The notes beneath the pieces are model-generated. The model ran no database searches and was not told the origin of the DNA. It worked only from the letters and a program-made list of their open reading frames with translations. This document shows, one piece after another, positions 1 to 9,733 of a stretch of 64,000 nt of DNA. The DNA is taken from assembly GCF_029784155.1 (NCBI RefSeq), contig NC_073693.1, forward strand, positions 117,403,003 to 117,467,002, in the 5' to 3' direction. This DNA is from Uranotaenia lowii (lineage: Eukaryota > Arthropoda > Insecta > Diptera > Culicidae). Positions within the stretch are counted from its first letter, which is position 1; the number at the start of each line of letters is the position of its first letter. Made by a program: the position numbers and the translations under genes.

Positions 1-1004
1 TTGTCATTTTTGTCATTTTTGTCATTTTTGTCATTTTTGTCATTTTTGTCATTTTTGTCATTTTTGTCATTTTTGTCATTTTTGTCATTTTTGTCATTTT
101 TGTCATTTTTGTCATTTTTGTCATTTTTGTCATTTTTGTCATTTTTGTCATTTTTGTCATTTTTGTCATTTTTGTCATTTTTGTCATTTTTGTCATTTTT
201 GTCATTTTTGTCATTTTTGTCATTTTTGTCATTTTTGTCATTTTTGTCATTTTTGTCATTTTTGTCATTTTTGTCATTTTTGTCATTTTTGTCATTTTTG
301 TCATTTTTGTCATTTTTGTCATTTTTGTCATTTTTGTCATTTTTGTCATTTTTGTCATTTTTGTCATTTTTGTCATTTTTGTCATTTTTGTCATTTTTGT
401 CATTTTTGTCATTTTTGTCATTTTTGTCATTTTTGTCATTTTTGTCATTTTTGTCATTTTTGTCATTTTTGTCATTTTTGTCATTTTTGTCATTTTTGTC
501 ATTTTTGTCATTTTTGTCATTTTTGTCATTTTTGTCAGTTTTGTCATTTTTGTCATTTTTGTCATTTTTGTCATTTTTGTCATTTTTGTCATTTTTGTCA
601 TTTTTGTCATTTTTGTCATTTTTGTCATTTTTGTCATTTTTGTCATTTTTGTCATTTTTGTCATTTTTGTCATTTTTGTCATTTTTGTCATTTTTGTCAT
701 TTTTGTCATTTTTGTCATTTTTGTCATTTTTGTCATTTTTGTCATTTTTGTCATTTTTGTCATTTTTGTCATTTTTGTCATTTTTGTCATTTTTGTCATT
801 TTTGTCATTTTTGTCATTTTTGTCATTTTTGTCATTTTTGTCATTTTTGTCATTTTTGTCATTTTTGTCATTTTTGTCATTTTTGTCATTTTTGTTATTT
901 TGGTCATTTTTGTCATTTTTGTCATTTTTGTCTTTTTTGTCATTTTTGTCATTTTTGTTAATTTGATCATTTTTGTCATTTTTGTCATTTTTGTCATTTT
1001 TGTC
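1..1004. repeat. 9-bp tandem array, type A unit
   Basis: The unit TTTTTGTCA is repeated about 111 times, almost perfectly to about position 890. From 891 to 968 the units are degenerate, with altered copies such as TGTTATTTTGG and TGTTAATTTGA. The array runs off the left edge of the window, so its full length is unknown. A unit of three codons without stops gives long open frames of period three; these are products of the repeat and not genes. Confidence 0.97.
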
Positions 1005-3671
1005 AAATTTTTTCAATTTTTTCAATTTTGTCAATTTTGTCAATTTTGTCAATTTTGTCAATTTTGTCAATTTTGTCAATTTTGTCAATTTTGTCAATTT
1101 TGTCAATTTTGTCAATTTAGTCAATTTTGTCAATTTAGTCAATTTTGTCAATTTTGTCAATTTTGTCAATTTTGTCAATTTTGTCAATTTTGTCAATTTT
1201 GTCAATTTTGTCAATTTTGTCAATTTTGTTTATTTTGTCAATTTTGTCAATTTTGTTTATTTTGTCAATTTTGTCAATTTTGTCAATTTTGTCAGTTTTG
1301 TCAATTTTGTCAATTTTGTCAATTTTGTCAATTTTTTCAATTTTGTCAATTTTGTCAATTTTGTCAATTTTGTCAATTTTGTCAATTTTGTCAATTTTGT
1401 CAATTTTGTCAATTTTGTCAATTTTGTCAATTTTGTCAATTTTGTCAATTTTGTCAATTTTGTCAATTTTGTCAATTTTGTCAATTTTGTCAATTTTGTC
1501 AATTTAGTCAATTTTGTCAATTTAGTCAATTTTGTCAATTTTGTCAATTTTGTCAATTTTGTCAATTTTGTCAATTTTGTCAATTTTGTCAATTTTGTCA
1601 ATTTTGTCAATTTTGTCAATTTTGTCAATTTTGTCAATTTTGTCAATTTTGTCAATTTTTTCAATTTTTTCAATTTTGTCAATTTTGTCAATTTTGTCAA
1701 TTTTGTCAATTTTGTCAATTTTGTCAATTTTGTCAATTTTGTCAATTTTGTCAATTTTGTCAATTTTGTCAATTTTGTCAATTTAGTCAATTTTGTCAAT
1801 TTTGTCAATTTTGTCAATTTTGTCAATTTTGTTTATTTTGTCAATTTTGTCAATTTTGTCAATTTTGTCAATTTTGTCAATTTTGTCAATTTTGTCAATT
1901 TTGTCAATTTTGTCAATTTTGTCAATTTTGTCAATTTTGTCAATTTTGTCAATTTTGTCAATTTTGTCAATTTTGTCAATTTTGTCAATTTTGTCAATTT
2001 TGTCAATTTTGTCAATTTTGTCAATTTTGTCAATTTTGTCAATTTTGTCAATTTTGTCAATTTTGTCAATTTTGTCAATTTTGTCAATTTTGTCAATTTT
2101 GTCAATTTTGTCAATTTTGTCAATTTTGTCAATTTTGTCAATTTTGTCAATTTTGTCAATTTTGTCAATTTTGTCAATTTTGTCAATTTTGTCAATTTTG
2201 TCAATTTTGTCAATTTTGTCAATTTTGTCAATTTTGTCAATTTTGTCAATTTTGTCAATTTTGTCAATTTTGTTCATTTTGTCAATTTTGTCAATTTTGT
2301 CAATTTTGTCAATTTCGTCAATTTTGTCAATTTTGTCAATTTTGTCAATTTTGTCAATTTTGTCAATTTTGTCAATTTTGTCAATTTTGTCAATTTTGTC
2401 AATTTTGTCAATTTTGTCAATTTTGTCAATTTTGTCAATTTTGTCAATTTTGTCAATTTTGTCAATTTTGTCAATTTTGTCAATTTTGTCAATTTTGTCA
2501 ATTTTGTCAATTTTGTCAATTTTGTCAATTTTGTCAATTTTGTCAATTTTGTCAATTTTGTCAATTTTGTCAATTTTGTCAATTTTGTCAATTTTGTCAA
2601 TTTTGTCAATTTTGTCAATTTTGTCAATTTTGTCAATTTTGTCAATTTTGTCAATTTTGTCAATTTTGTCAATTTTGTCAATTTTGTCAATTTTGTCAAT
2701 TTTGTCAATTTTGTCAATTTTGTCAATTTTGTCAATTTTGTCAATTTTGTCAATTTTGTCAATTTTGTCAATTTTGTCAATTTTGTCAATTTTGTCAATT
2801 TTGTCAATTTTGTCAATTTTGTCAATTTTGTCAATTTTGTCAATTTTGTCAATTTTGTCAATTTTGTCAATTTTGTCAATTTTGTCAATTTTGTCAATTT
2901 TGTCAATTTTGTCAATTTTGTCAATTTTGTCAATTTTGTCAATTTTGTCAATTTTGTCAATTTTGTCAATTTTGTCAATTTTGTCAATTTTGTCAATTTT
3001 GTCAATTTTGTCAATTTTGTCAATTTTGTCAATTTTGTCAATTTTGTCAATTTTGTCAATTTTGTCAATTTTGTCAATTTTGTCAATTTTGTCAATTTTG
3101 TCAATTTTGTCAATTTTGTCAATTTTGTCAATTTTGTCAATTTTGTCAATTTTGTCAATTTTGTCAATTTTGTCAATTTTGTCAATTTTGTCAATTTTGT
3201 CAATTTTGTCAATTTTGTCAATTTTGTCAATTTTGTCATGTTTGTCAATTTTGTCAATTTTGTCAATTTTGTCAATTTTGTCAATTTTGTCAATTTTGTC
3301 AACTTTGTCAATTTTGTCAATTTTGTCAACTTTGTCAATTTTGTCAATTTTGTCAATTTTGTCAATTTTGTCAATTTTGTCAATTTTGTCAATTTTGTCA
3401 ATTTTGTCAATTTTGTCAATTTTGTCAATTTTGTCAATTTTGTCAATTTTGTTTATTTTGTCAATTTTGTCAATTTTGTCAATTTTGTCAATTTTGTCAA
3501 TTTTGTCAATTTTGTCAATTTTGTCAATTTTGTCAATTTTGTCAATTTTGTCAATTTTGTCAATTTTGTCAATTTTGTCAATTTTGTCAATTTTGTCAAT
3601 TTTGTCAATTTTGTCAATTTTGTCAATTTTGTCAATTTTGTCAATTTTGTCAATTTTGTCAATTTTGTCAA
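1005..3671. repeat. 9-bp tandem array, type B unit (left part)
   Basis: The unit is TTTTGTCAA, one base different from type A, with about 296 copies. The switch from A to B takes place over some 20 bases at 1004-1026, where two TTTTTTCAA variants lie. Variant units are scattered but recur: TTTAGTCAA near 1114, 1132, 1501, 1519 and 1780; paired TTTTTTCAA near 1008-1026 and 1655-1672; GTTTATTTT near 1228, 1255, 1832 and 3451. From 1900 to 3230 the array is nearly homogeneous. It ends with a complete unit at 3671, exactly at the start of the LINE. Confidence 0.97.
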
Positions 3672-4449
3672 CAATCGTCACGTACTATTGGTAGAGTTAA
3701 CCAAGTAGTGATATCGGTCCGCGCTTAAATTCGATATTTCGGTTGAAAAACGTTTGCGTTTTAAGTCGCTTTATATCGAAAGCGTATTTCGGAACTCGAA
3801 GTGTATCTGGAAGTGATAGCTATTCGCAAAGTGCATCGTGCGAGGCTAATAATAGACTATTTAGTTTGCCGTGGCTAGTGACAGGAGCTGTGTATTGTTT
3901 TTGCTTGCTGAATTCACGACAAGCCAACTAGAAAGCAGCTGCGTGCAACATTGTGTGCAAGCAAAGCTTGCTTGGCTCAAATTCAAGCCCTCTAGTTGCG
4001 AGCGAAAGAGTTTCACCTACAGCAGTGACTCTTTGACGCCGGTGAGCCACCTGCTGTCAATCGGCGAAACCTCAACACCTACTGAACGTAGCCTATTTTT
4101 AGGCGCATTGCATTTCGTCGTGTGTATCCCGAGCTTGCTTGCACCTTTTGGACGTCTTGGGCAAGTCTCGTTGGGAAAAGGGTAAAACGTCCCTACTTCA
4201 GGTTGTACCTTGAACGCTTGGCCGAAGTAGTCTCTTTTCAGGTTAAAGCGTAGTCGTTACCCGCTCCGGCGGAAACGCAGTTCCGATCACCTGGACCTTT
4301 AACCCTTGGGTGAATCGAAGATATTCGAGGTAAAAGGGTAGACGTTACTCACTCCGGTGAGAACGCACTGAAAATTTAGTTTTGCTTCCGTATGAGAAAA
4401 ATCATATTCTGAGACTCAATAACAACCTCATTTAAGCCAGGCAGCCGTA
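3672..4449 (+). promoter_or_regulatory. 5' leader of the LINE with a duplicated block
   Basis: About 780 bases of non-repetitive, GC-richer sequence between the array and the ORF1 ATG. It probably holds the internal promoter, as is usual for LINEs, but no defined promoter motif was recognised. An imperfect direct repeat lies 89 bp apart: 4240-4281 and 4329-4369 share the pattern AGGTNAAAGNGTAGNCGTTAC followed by CTCCGG and GAAACGCA/GAACGCA. Short open frames here have no recognisable content. Confidence 0.6.
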
Positions 4450-5786
4450 ATGGCTGCAGCAAGTACCCCTCCGGGGGTAACAACGACAGGGGACCCTCCC
4501 GATAAAAACGATCGAACGCTCCCAGAATACATGGACAAAATTGGCACGTTTGGCAAACTCATCATACTTTCTTTAAGTCCAGCTGACGACAAACAACCTT
4601 TGCCAAAAATCCCTTTCTTATAAGCAAATCCATTGATCAGTCGATTGGAAAAATTGAGGCTGCTTATACGGAAAACAACGGCTCAAAGTATGTCATCAAA
4701 ACCCGCAGTTCAAAACTTGCAGCGAAACTGATAATGATGAAAGAGCTGATTGACGGAACAAAAGTTCAAGTAATTCCTCACCCCGTCCACAATGTTTGTC
4801 GCTGCGTCATAAGCTGTAAGGAAGCTATTGAACTAAAAGACGACGAATTGGAATCAGAACTGCGAGGGCAAGGAGTGTTGAAAGTGCGTCGAATTACGCG
4901 CATGGAAAACAGTAAAAGAGTGAATACCCCAACTGTTGTGTTGACTATCTCAGGAACAGTAATTCCTAGAGAAGTTCGGGTAGGGATCATAAACTGCAGA
5001 ACTCGTATGTTCTATCCATCCCCGTTAGTTTGTTACCGCTGTTGTTCCTACGGACACACCAAGGACAAATGCAATAATGAACCAGCATGTCGTAACTGCT
5101 CTAAAACTCACGAGCATGAGGAGGAAGAGCAGTGTAAAGAGGATCCTTTTTGTAAAAACTGTTCAGGAAATCATTCACCAACCTCACGCAAATGCCCTTT
5201 GTTTCAGAAGGAAGAAGAAATCATTAAGATTAAAGTGGATAGTGGAATAACATTTGGAGAGGCCAGAAAAGAGTACGCAAAAAAACACGCGGAAAATTCG
5301 TATGCCAATGTGTGTGGAGCACAGCAGCGTCTTGATCAATTTCGCAAAGATCAGGAAAAAGACGTCCAGATTGCTAAGCTACAGGAAGAAAATAAAATTC
5401 TTAAAGCAAAACTCCCACAAACTGTCGAAACGGAAGAAATTGAAAAATTGAAGCAAGAAATCTACAACTTGCGAAAAATCGCCAAGGATTTTTACCTTTT
5501 AAAAGAAAAACTATAAAACGTGGAAAGAACCTTGGAAATATCTGAAAGCGAATCCGAAAAAGAAATGGAAGTTGAAGATGAACAACCATCATCTTCTGAT
5601 CAAGCAAAACCGGCTCTGAGCGAAGACATTCCAAGACTGAAGAAACAAAAACTAAGCTCGAAAAATTCACTTCCGCTTCGCCTGTCTTCGGAACCCGAAG
5701 AGACAAACGAAAGTCAAAACCAATCCGAAGTTGTCGTTAAGAGGAGAGGTCGACCCCCTAAAAACAAAAATGGCCAGCCAAAGTAA
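4450..5786 (+). pseudogene. LINE ORF1: zinc-knuckle RNA-binding protein, broken twice
   Basis: ORF1 of I-type LINEs encodes a nucleic-acid-binding protein that coats the element RNA. The likely ATG at 4450 begins MAAASTPPG and stays open for 57 codons, to a TAA at 4621. Reading continues in another frame from about 4605, which fits loss of one A in the run at 4604-4608. The second part (to 5513) carries three Cys/His knuckles: CYRCCSYGHTKDKC at about 5032-5073, then CRNC...C and CKNC...C up to about 5200. A charged coiled-coil-like stretch follows. A TAA at 5514-5516 interrupts the frame, yet the same frame goes on to 5786 with an acidic, Ser-rich segment and a C-terminal basic motif KRRGRPPK, which is an AT-hook core. 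The 5514 stop is therefore read as a mutation, or as a readthrough site. The end overlaps the start of ORF2 by 17 bases. Confidence 0.8.
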
Positions 5787-8700
5787 CTGCACGATGAATG
5801 AACTTGCACCGGAAAATGGACTTGACAACGGAACCATGAACAGCGAAACGGAAACGAACGGCATCAACCAACGCGATCTAACGGAAAACCCTAACGGCAC
5901 AAATGGAATCATTTCATGGAATATTCAAGGCTTGAGGCCCAAAAAAGCCGAACTGGACATTCTGATCCAAGAACAACAACCACGTATTATTTGTCTACAA
6001 GAAACAATGTGCAAATCGCCATACCATCCACGTATCTCAGGATACAAAATTTATCATCGCCCTCGCTTGACCGGTGATCGAGCGGCAGGAGGAGTCCTTG
6101 TAGCAGTTCAAGAGAATATTGACAGCGAAGAAATAGAGCTCGAAACCGATTTTGAAGCTGTAGCCATAAAAATTAGTGCTCCACTCAACGTGAACGTCCT
6201 GAACATCTACCTGCCACCGAGCATGAACATCGATAACACAGAACTAACATCACTCCTCAATCAAATTCCGAAGCCAATCATTGTGGTTGGGGACTTCAAT
6301 GCCCACCATCCACTGTGGGGTTCTGATTATGTTAGTAGACGGGGCAGATCGATCGTCGACTTCGTGGAAGATAATAGCCTGGCAGTCCTGAACACAGGAG
6401 AGCCCACTTATGTCGATCAAAGGCATGGTAGTTTTTCCTGTATAGACCTTGCTCTATGTTCAGATGATTTAGCTGGAACGCTTGAATGGAGTGTTTTACC
6501 AGACACTTACAGCAGTGATCACATACCGTTAAACATTAGTTTCCCTGGTCCCTGTGAAATACCTCAGAAAAGTCGACCAAGATGGAAAATTGAAGAAGCC
6601 AACTGGGAACAGTACCAAGGTACACTCAATTTTGAACGCGATGACAACATTGAACGGCAAGTTGAAAAAATAACAAAATCCATGTTGGAGGCAGCCGAAG
6701 TAGCCATACCCAAGACAAAAGGTTATCCCGGGAAAAGAAGTGTCCCGTGGTGGAACGCGGAAATAGCGGAGCTCGTCAAAAAAAGAAGGAAGGCATTGAG
6801 GCAGTTGAAAGCAAACAGGCAAAATCAGGAACAAATGGAAAGCGACTTTAAAAACGCGAACGCTGCTGCGAAGGATGCTATCATCAGAGCCAAGAAAAAA
6901 AGTTGGGAAGAGCTAGCGGAAACTTTTTCCTCCCAAACTCCACTAAGGGAAATGTGGAGTAACTATCAGAAGATTCAAGGTAGGAAGCGACGAACCCAAA
7001 TCAACTCTATCTTATACGAAGAAGCAACTGTTTCGGATCCAGCAGCCATATGCGATTTACTAGGAAATGCATTCCAAAAAGTTTCGAGCGTGAGTACATA
7101 CAAGGATTTTTTCCTGAACCACAAACGAGCCGTTGAATCAAACACATTGTTCATTCCTGAGGATACAGGTCCTCACAATCAAGAATTCACCAGGTACGAG
7201 CTCGACGAAGCGCTAGAGGGATTGAAAGGCTCATCACCAGGACCGGACAACGTTCACTATGCAATGATTAAGCACCTTCCTCCAGATGGGAAAGTTATCC
7301 TCCTCGAAACCTACAACCGATTGTGGGAGGAGTCAGTTTACCCACAAGAATGGACGAAATCATACGTTGTACCCATCTTTAAAAACAAAGGTCTTCGTTC
7401 AGACCCGCAGAACTATCGACCAATCTACTTAAACAGCTGCATAGGAAAAGTCCTAGAAAGGATGATAAATAATCGTCTCATGCATCTGCTAGAAACAAGA
7501 GGACTATTATACACCCACCAATATGCATTCCGGAAGGGAAGAAGTACAACGGACCACCTATGCACATTAGAGGAAAATATTCGTGAGGCGTTTAACAACA
7601 ACAAAGTAGCGCAAGTAGCTTTTCTAGACGTAAGCAAAGCTTATGATACAACCTGGCGTAGGCTTTGCTTAGATCAACTAGGGAATCACAACATAGGTGG
7701 AAGAATGCTCCGTTATCTAGAAGGAATGCTACGCTCTAGATCATTTCAAGTGATTGCCAACGGTAAAACATCAGGAACAAAAATAATGGAAACTGGCCTG
7801 TGCCAAGGCTCGGTACTGAGTGTCACCATGTTCTTGATAGCCATCAACACTCTCATCAATTATCTTCCCTCGAATGTAAAGTGCTTGATTTATGCTGACG
7901 ATGTCATTCTTGTTGCAACGGGTGATAACGCTAAAGAAACAGAAGATAAGCTGCAGACAGCCTGCCACCAATTAGAACTTTGGCAAACCAAAACAGGGTT
8001 CCAAATATCAGCTCAAAAAAGTGCATCCGTGGTTTTTCGGAACCCGCGTCATAAAAAACCAAAAACCGGAAATAAACTTACATTAAACGGAACTATCATG
8101 CCTCGCAAAGACAGCTACAAATGTTTGGGTGTAACATTCGATCAGCACTTAAAATTCCGATCTCACGTTGAAGAGGTGAAAGCAGCATGCCAACAGAGAG
8201 TCCTTTTCATACGTAGCGTAGCTGCCAGGACCTGGGGAGGAGATCGTAACACGTTGATCAAACTCTATCATGCAACTGTAGTGGAAAAGCTCCTGTACGC
8301 AGCCCCAATCCTATCAGGAATTGACGATAAAGTCCTTAAAGCCCTAGATACAGTGCATAACGCAGGACTTCGAGCGATTATCGGAGCATTCAGAACGAGC
8401 CCTATTTTAAGCCTCCAAGCGGAAACAGGAATCCCCAGCTTAAAATCATTGATCAATCAGCGCACTATGCTCTACACAATCCGTCGAGCAGCTGTTGAAT
8501 GCGTTGAGGAAATGATCGCAGTAGAAGACACTACAAGCGAGGACAGCGGCGACAGCAGCAGTAGCGACGCAGATGTAAGTTCTGGCGAGAGGTGGGGTGA
8601 ACGAATCAGATCCCGATCCCATCCCAATTCTTATCGAATCAGAGGACAAAATATGATGAATGAACTAGATCTCAGCCTGCCGAGAGCAACTTGCTTTAAG

Positions 8701-9651
8701 ATTCCAGTGTGCCCGCCATGGCAAAGATCCAAGCTCCACGTGGACAAAAGCCTCCACTACAAATTGTCCCAAGGTGCAACTGCGAATGAACTTAGGTGTA
8801 TGTTCAACGAACTTAAAGAATCGAAGTATCGTATCCATAAAATGATTTTCACGGATGGATCGAAACAAGCGTCAAAATGTGGATTCGGAATTGTTAGTGA
8901 AGAGTTCGTTTTCCGAAAACGTCTAAGCAATATATGCAGCATATTTGCAGCCGAAAGTGAAGCAGTCGAACAAGCATTGCTATGGATAGTCGACCAGCAA
9001 AGACCCCAAGCATATCTGTTGTGCACCGATTCTATGAGCGTGATAAACAACCTTGAAAAGTGCAAGATAAACTCTAGATGGAAGGACAGCATACAAAACC
9101 TGCATAATCGGATCACTCAAGTAGGCGCAGAAATCATATTTTGCTGGGTCCCCAGTCATATCGGGATTCCAGGAAATGAGAGGGCTGATCGTGAAGCAAA
9201 AAGAGCTTTGGATCTGCCACTGGCAGAACAAGAAACCGTTGAATTTAAGGAAGTGCGGAAAGTTGTGAAAACACAAATCACACATAAATGGCAGATGGAG
9301 TGGCACAGAAATTTAAATAATAAACTACGTGAAGTGAAGAACACTGTTCTACCGTACAAATCAGTGTTCTCAGGAAAAAGGAGAGACGACGTTATTTTAG
9401 CCCGCCTGCGGATCGGACATACACTGCTCACCCACGCGTTCCTATTGGATAGAGTCGATTGCCCATTATGCCCGAGATGTAACGAAACTCTAACTGTTAA
9501 GCACATCATCGTAAACTGCCCACAACTAGAAGAGGAACGGAGAAAGCATGGCATCCCAGGAAACCTACGCGAAGCATTATCAGACGACAGCGATATGGCG
9601 GAAAAAGTGATAAAATATTTAAAAACCCTCAAATTGTATGAAAAAATTTAA
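5770..9651 (+). CDS. LINE ORF2: endonuclease / reverse transcriptase / RNase H polyprotein
   Basis: A 1293-residue polyprotein from the ATG at 5770. In-frame sequence upstream of it overlaps ORF1 and is not needed. The apurinic-type endonuclease opens at about residue 47 (IISWNIQG, then LQET near residue 78), with GDFNAHHPLW and SDHIPLN farther on; this enzyme nicks the target DNA. Reverse transcriptase follows with FLDVSKAYD, GLCQGSVLS and the catalytic YADD at 7891-7902 (about residue 708). RNase H comes after an acidic Ser-rich linker: FTDGSK (about residue 1026), AAESEAVEQAL, CTDSMS and WVPSHIGIPGNERAD. A C-terminal Cys/His motif (CPLCPRC...H...C) ends the protein. All catalytic residues that can be judged are present and there is no internal stop. 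Expression probably depends on reinitiation or coupling at the 17-base overlap with ORF1. Confidence 0.93.
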   Translation: MASQSNCTMNELAPENGLDNGTMNSETETNGINQRDLTENPNGTNGIISWNIQGLRPKKAELDILIQEQQPRIICLQETMCKSPYHPRISGYKIYHRPRLTGDRAAGGVLVAVQENIDSEEIELETDFEAVAIKISAPLNVNVLNIYLPPSMNIDNTELTSLLNQIPKPIIVVGDFNAHHPLWGSDYVSRRGRSIVDFVEDNSLAVLNTGEPTYVDQRHGSFSCIDLALCSDDLAGTLEWSVLPDTYSSDHIPLNISFPGPCEIPQKSRPRWKIEEANWEQYQGTLNFERDDNIERQVEKITKSMLEAAEVAIPKTKGYPGKRSVPWWNAEIAELVKKRRKALRQLKANRQNQEQMESDFKNANAAAKDAIIRAKKKSWEELAETFSSQTPLREMWSNYQKIQGRKRRTQINSILYEEATVSDPAAICDLLGNAFQKVSSVSTYKDFFLNHKRAVESNTLFIPEDTGPHNQEFTRYELDEALEGLKGSSPGPDNVHYAMIKHLPPDGKVILLETYNRLWEESVYPQEWTKSYVVPIFKNKGLRSDPQNYRPIYLNSCIGKVLERMINNRLMHLLETRGLLYTHQYAFRKGRSTTDHLCTLEENIREAFNNNKVAQVAFLDVSKAYDTTWRRLCLDQLGNHNIGGRMLRYLEGMLRSRSFQVIANGKTSGTKIMETGLCQGSVLSVTMFLIAINTLINYLPSNVKCLIYADDVILVATGDNAKETEDKLQTACHQLELWQTKTGFQISAQKSASVVFRNPRHKKPKTGNKLTLNGTIMPRKDSYKCLGVTFDQHLKFRSHVEEVKAACQQRVLFIRSVAARTWGGDRNTLIKLYHATVVEKLLYAAPILSGIDDKVLKALDTVHNAGLRAIIGAFRTSPILSLQAETGIPSLKSLINQRTMLYTIRRAAVECVEEMIAVEDTTSEDSGDSSSSDADVSSGERWGERIRSRSHPNSYRIRGQNMMNELDLSLPRATCFKIPVCPPWQRSKLHVDKSLHYKLSQGATANELRCMFNELKESKYRIHKMIFTDGSKQASKCGFGIVSEEFVFRKRLSNICSIFAAESEAVEQALLWIVDQQRPQAYLLCTDSMSVINNLEKCKINSRWKDSIQNLHNRITQVGAEIIFCWVPSHIGIPGNERADREAKRALDLPLAEQETVEFKEVRKVVKTQITHKWQMEWHRNLNNKLREVKNTVLPYKSVFSGKRRDDVILARLRIGHTLLTHAFLLDRVDCPLCPRCNETLTVKHIIVNCPQLEEERRKHGIPGNLREALSDDSDMAEKVIKYLKTLKLYEKI

Positions 9652-9733
9652 AAATGTATTGTAATTTTCGAAACAGTTTATGGACCCGAATGATAAAAAA
9701 GGTCCCTAATAAAAAAAAAAAAAAAAAAAAAAA
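9652..9733 (+). other. LINE 3' UTR and poly(A) tail
   Basis: A short 3' UTR of about 59 bases is followed by 23 A residues. The array resumes at once with TTTTGTCAA at 9734. Some of the last A residues may belong to a target unit ending in AA, so the exact junction cannot be fixed. Confidence 0.85.

Larger units (their letters stand above)
3672..9733 (+). mobile_element. I-type non-LTR retrotransposon, nearly full length
   Basis: About 6.06 kb, made up of a 5' leader (3672-4449), a zinc-knuckle ORF1, an ORF2 with endonuclease, reverse transcriptase and RNase H, a short 3' UTR and a tail of 23 A residues (9711-9733). An RNase H domain after the RT together with a knuckle-bearing ORF1 is the arrangement of the I group. 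ORF2 is open throughout; ORF1 has one frameshift and one internal stop, so this copy cannot supply full ORF1 protein. It is flanked on both sides by the same TTTTGTCAA array in register, which hides any target site duplication. Assignment to I rather than a close relative (Nimb, Loa) is inferred from domain order and needs a tree. Confidence 0.9.

Noticed and set aside
1..3728. Long open frames of up to 942 codons in the left array
   Set aside because: They are translations of a 9-bp repeat in different frames and have no non-repeat protein content.
9711..9733. The array as the 3' tail of the LINE (like the TAA repeats of I elements)
   Set aside because: The same array is present for kilobases on both sides of the element, and the LINE has its own poly(A) tail.
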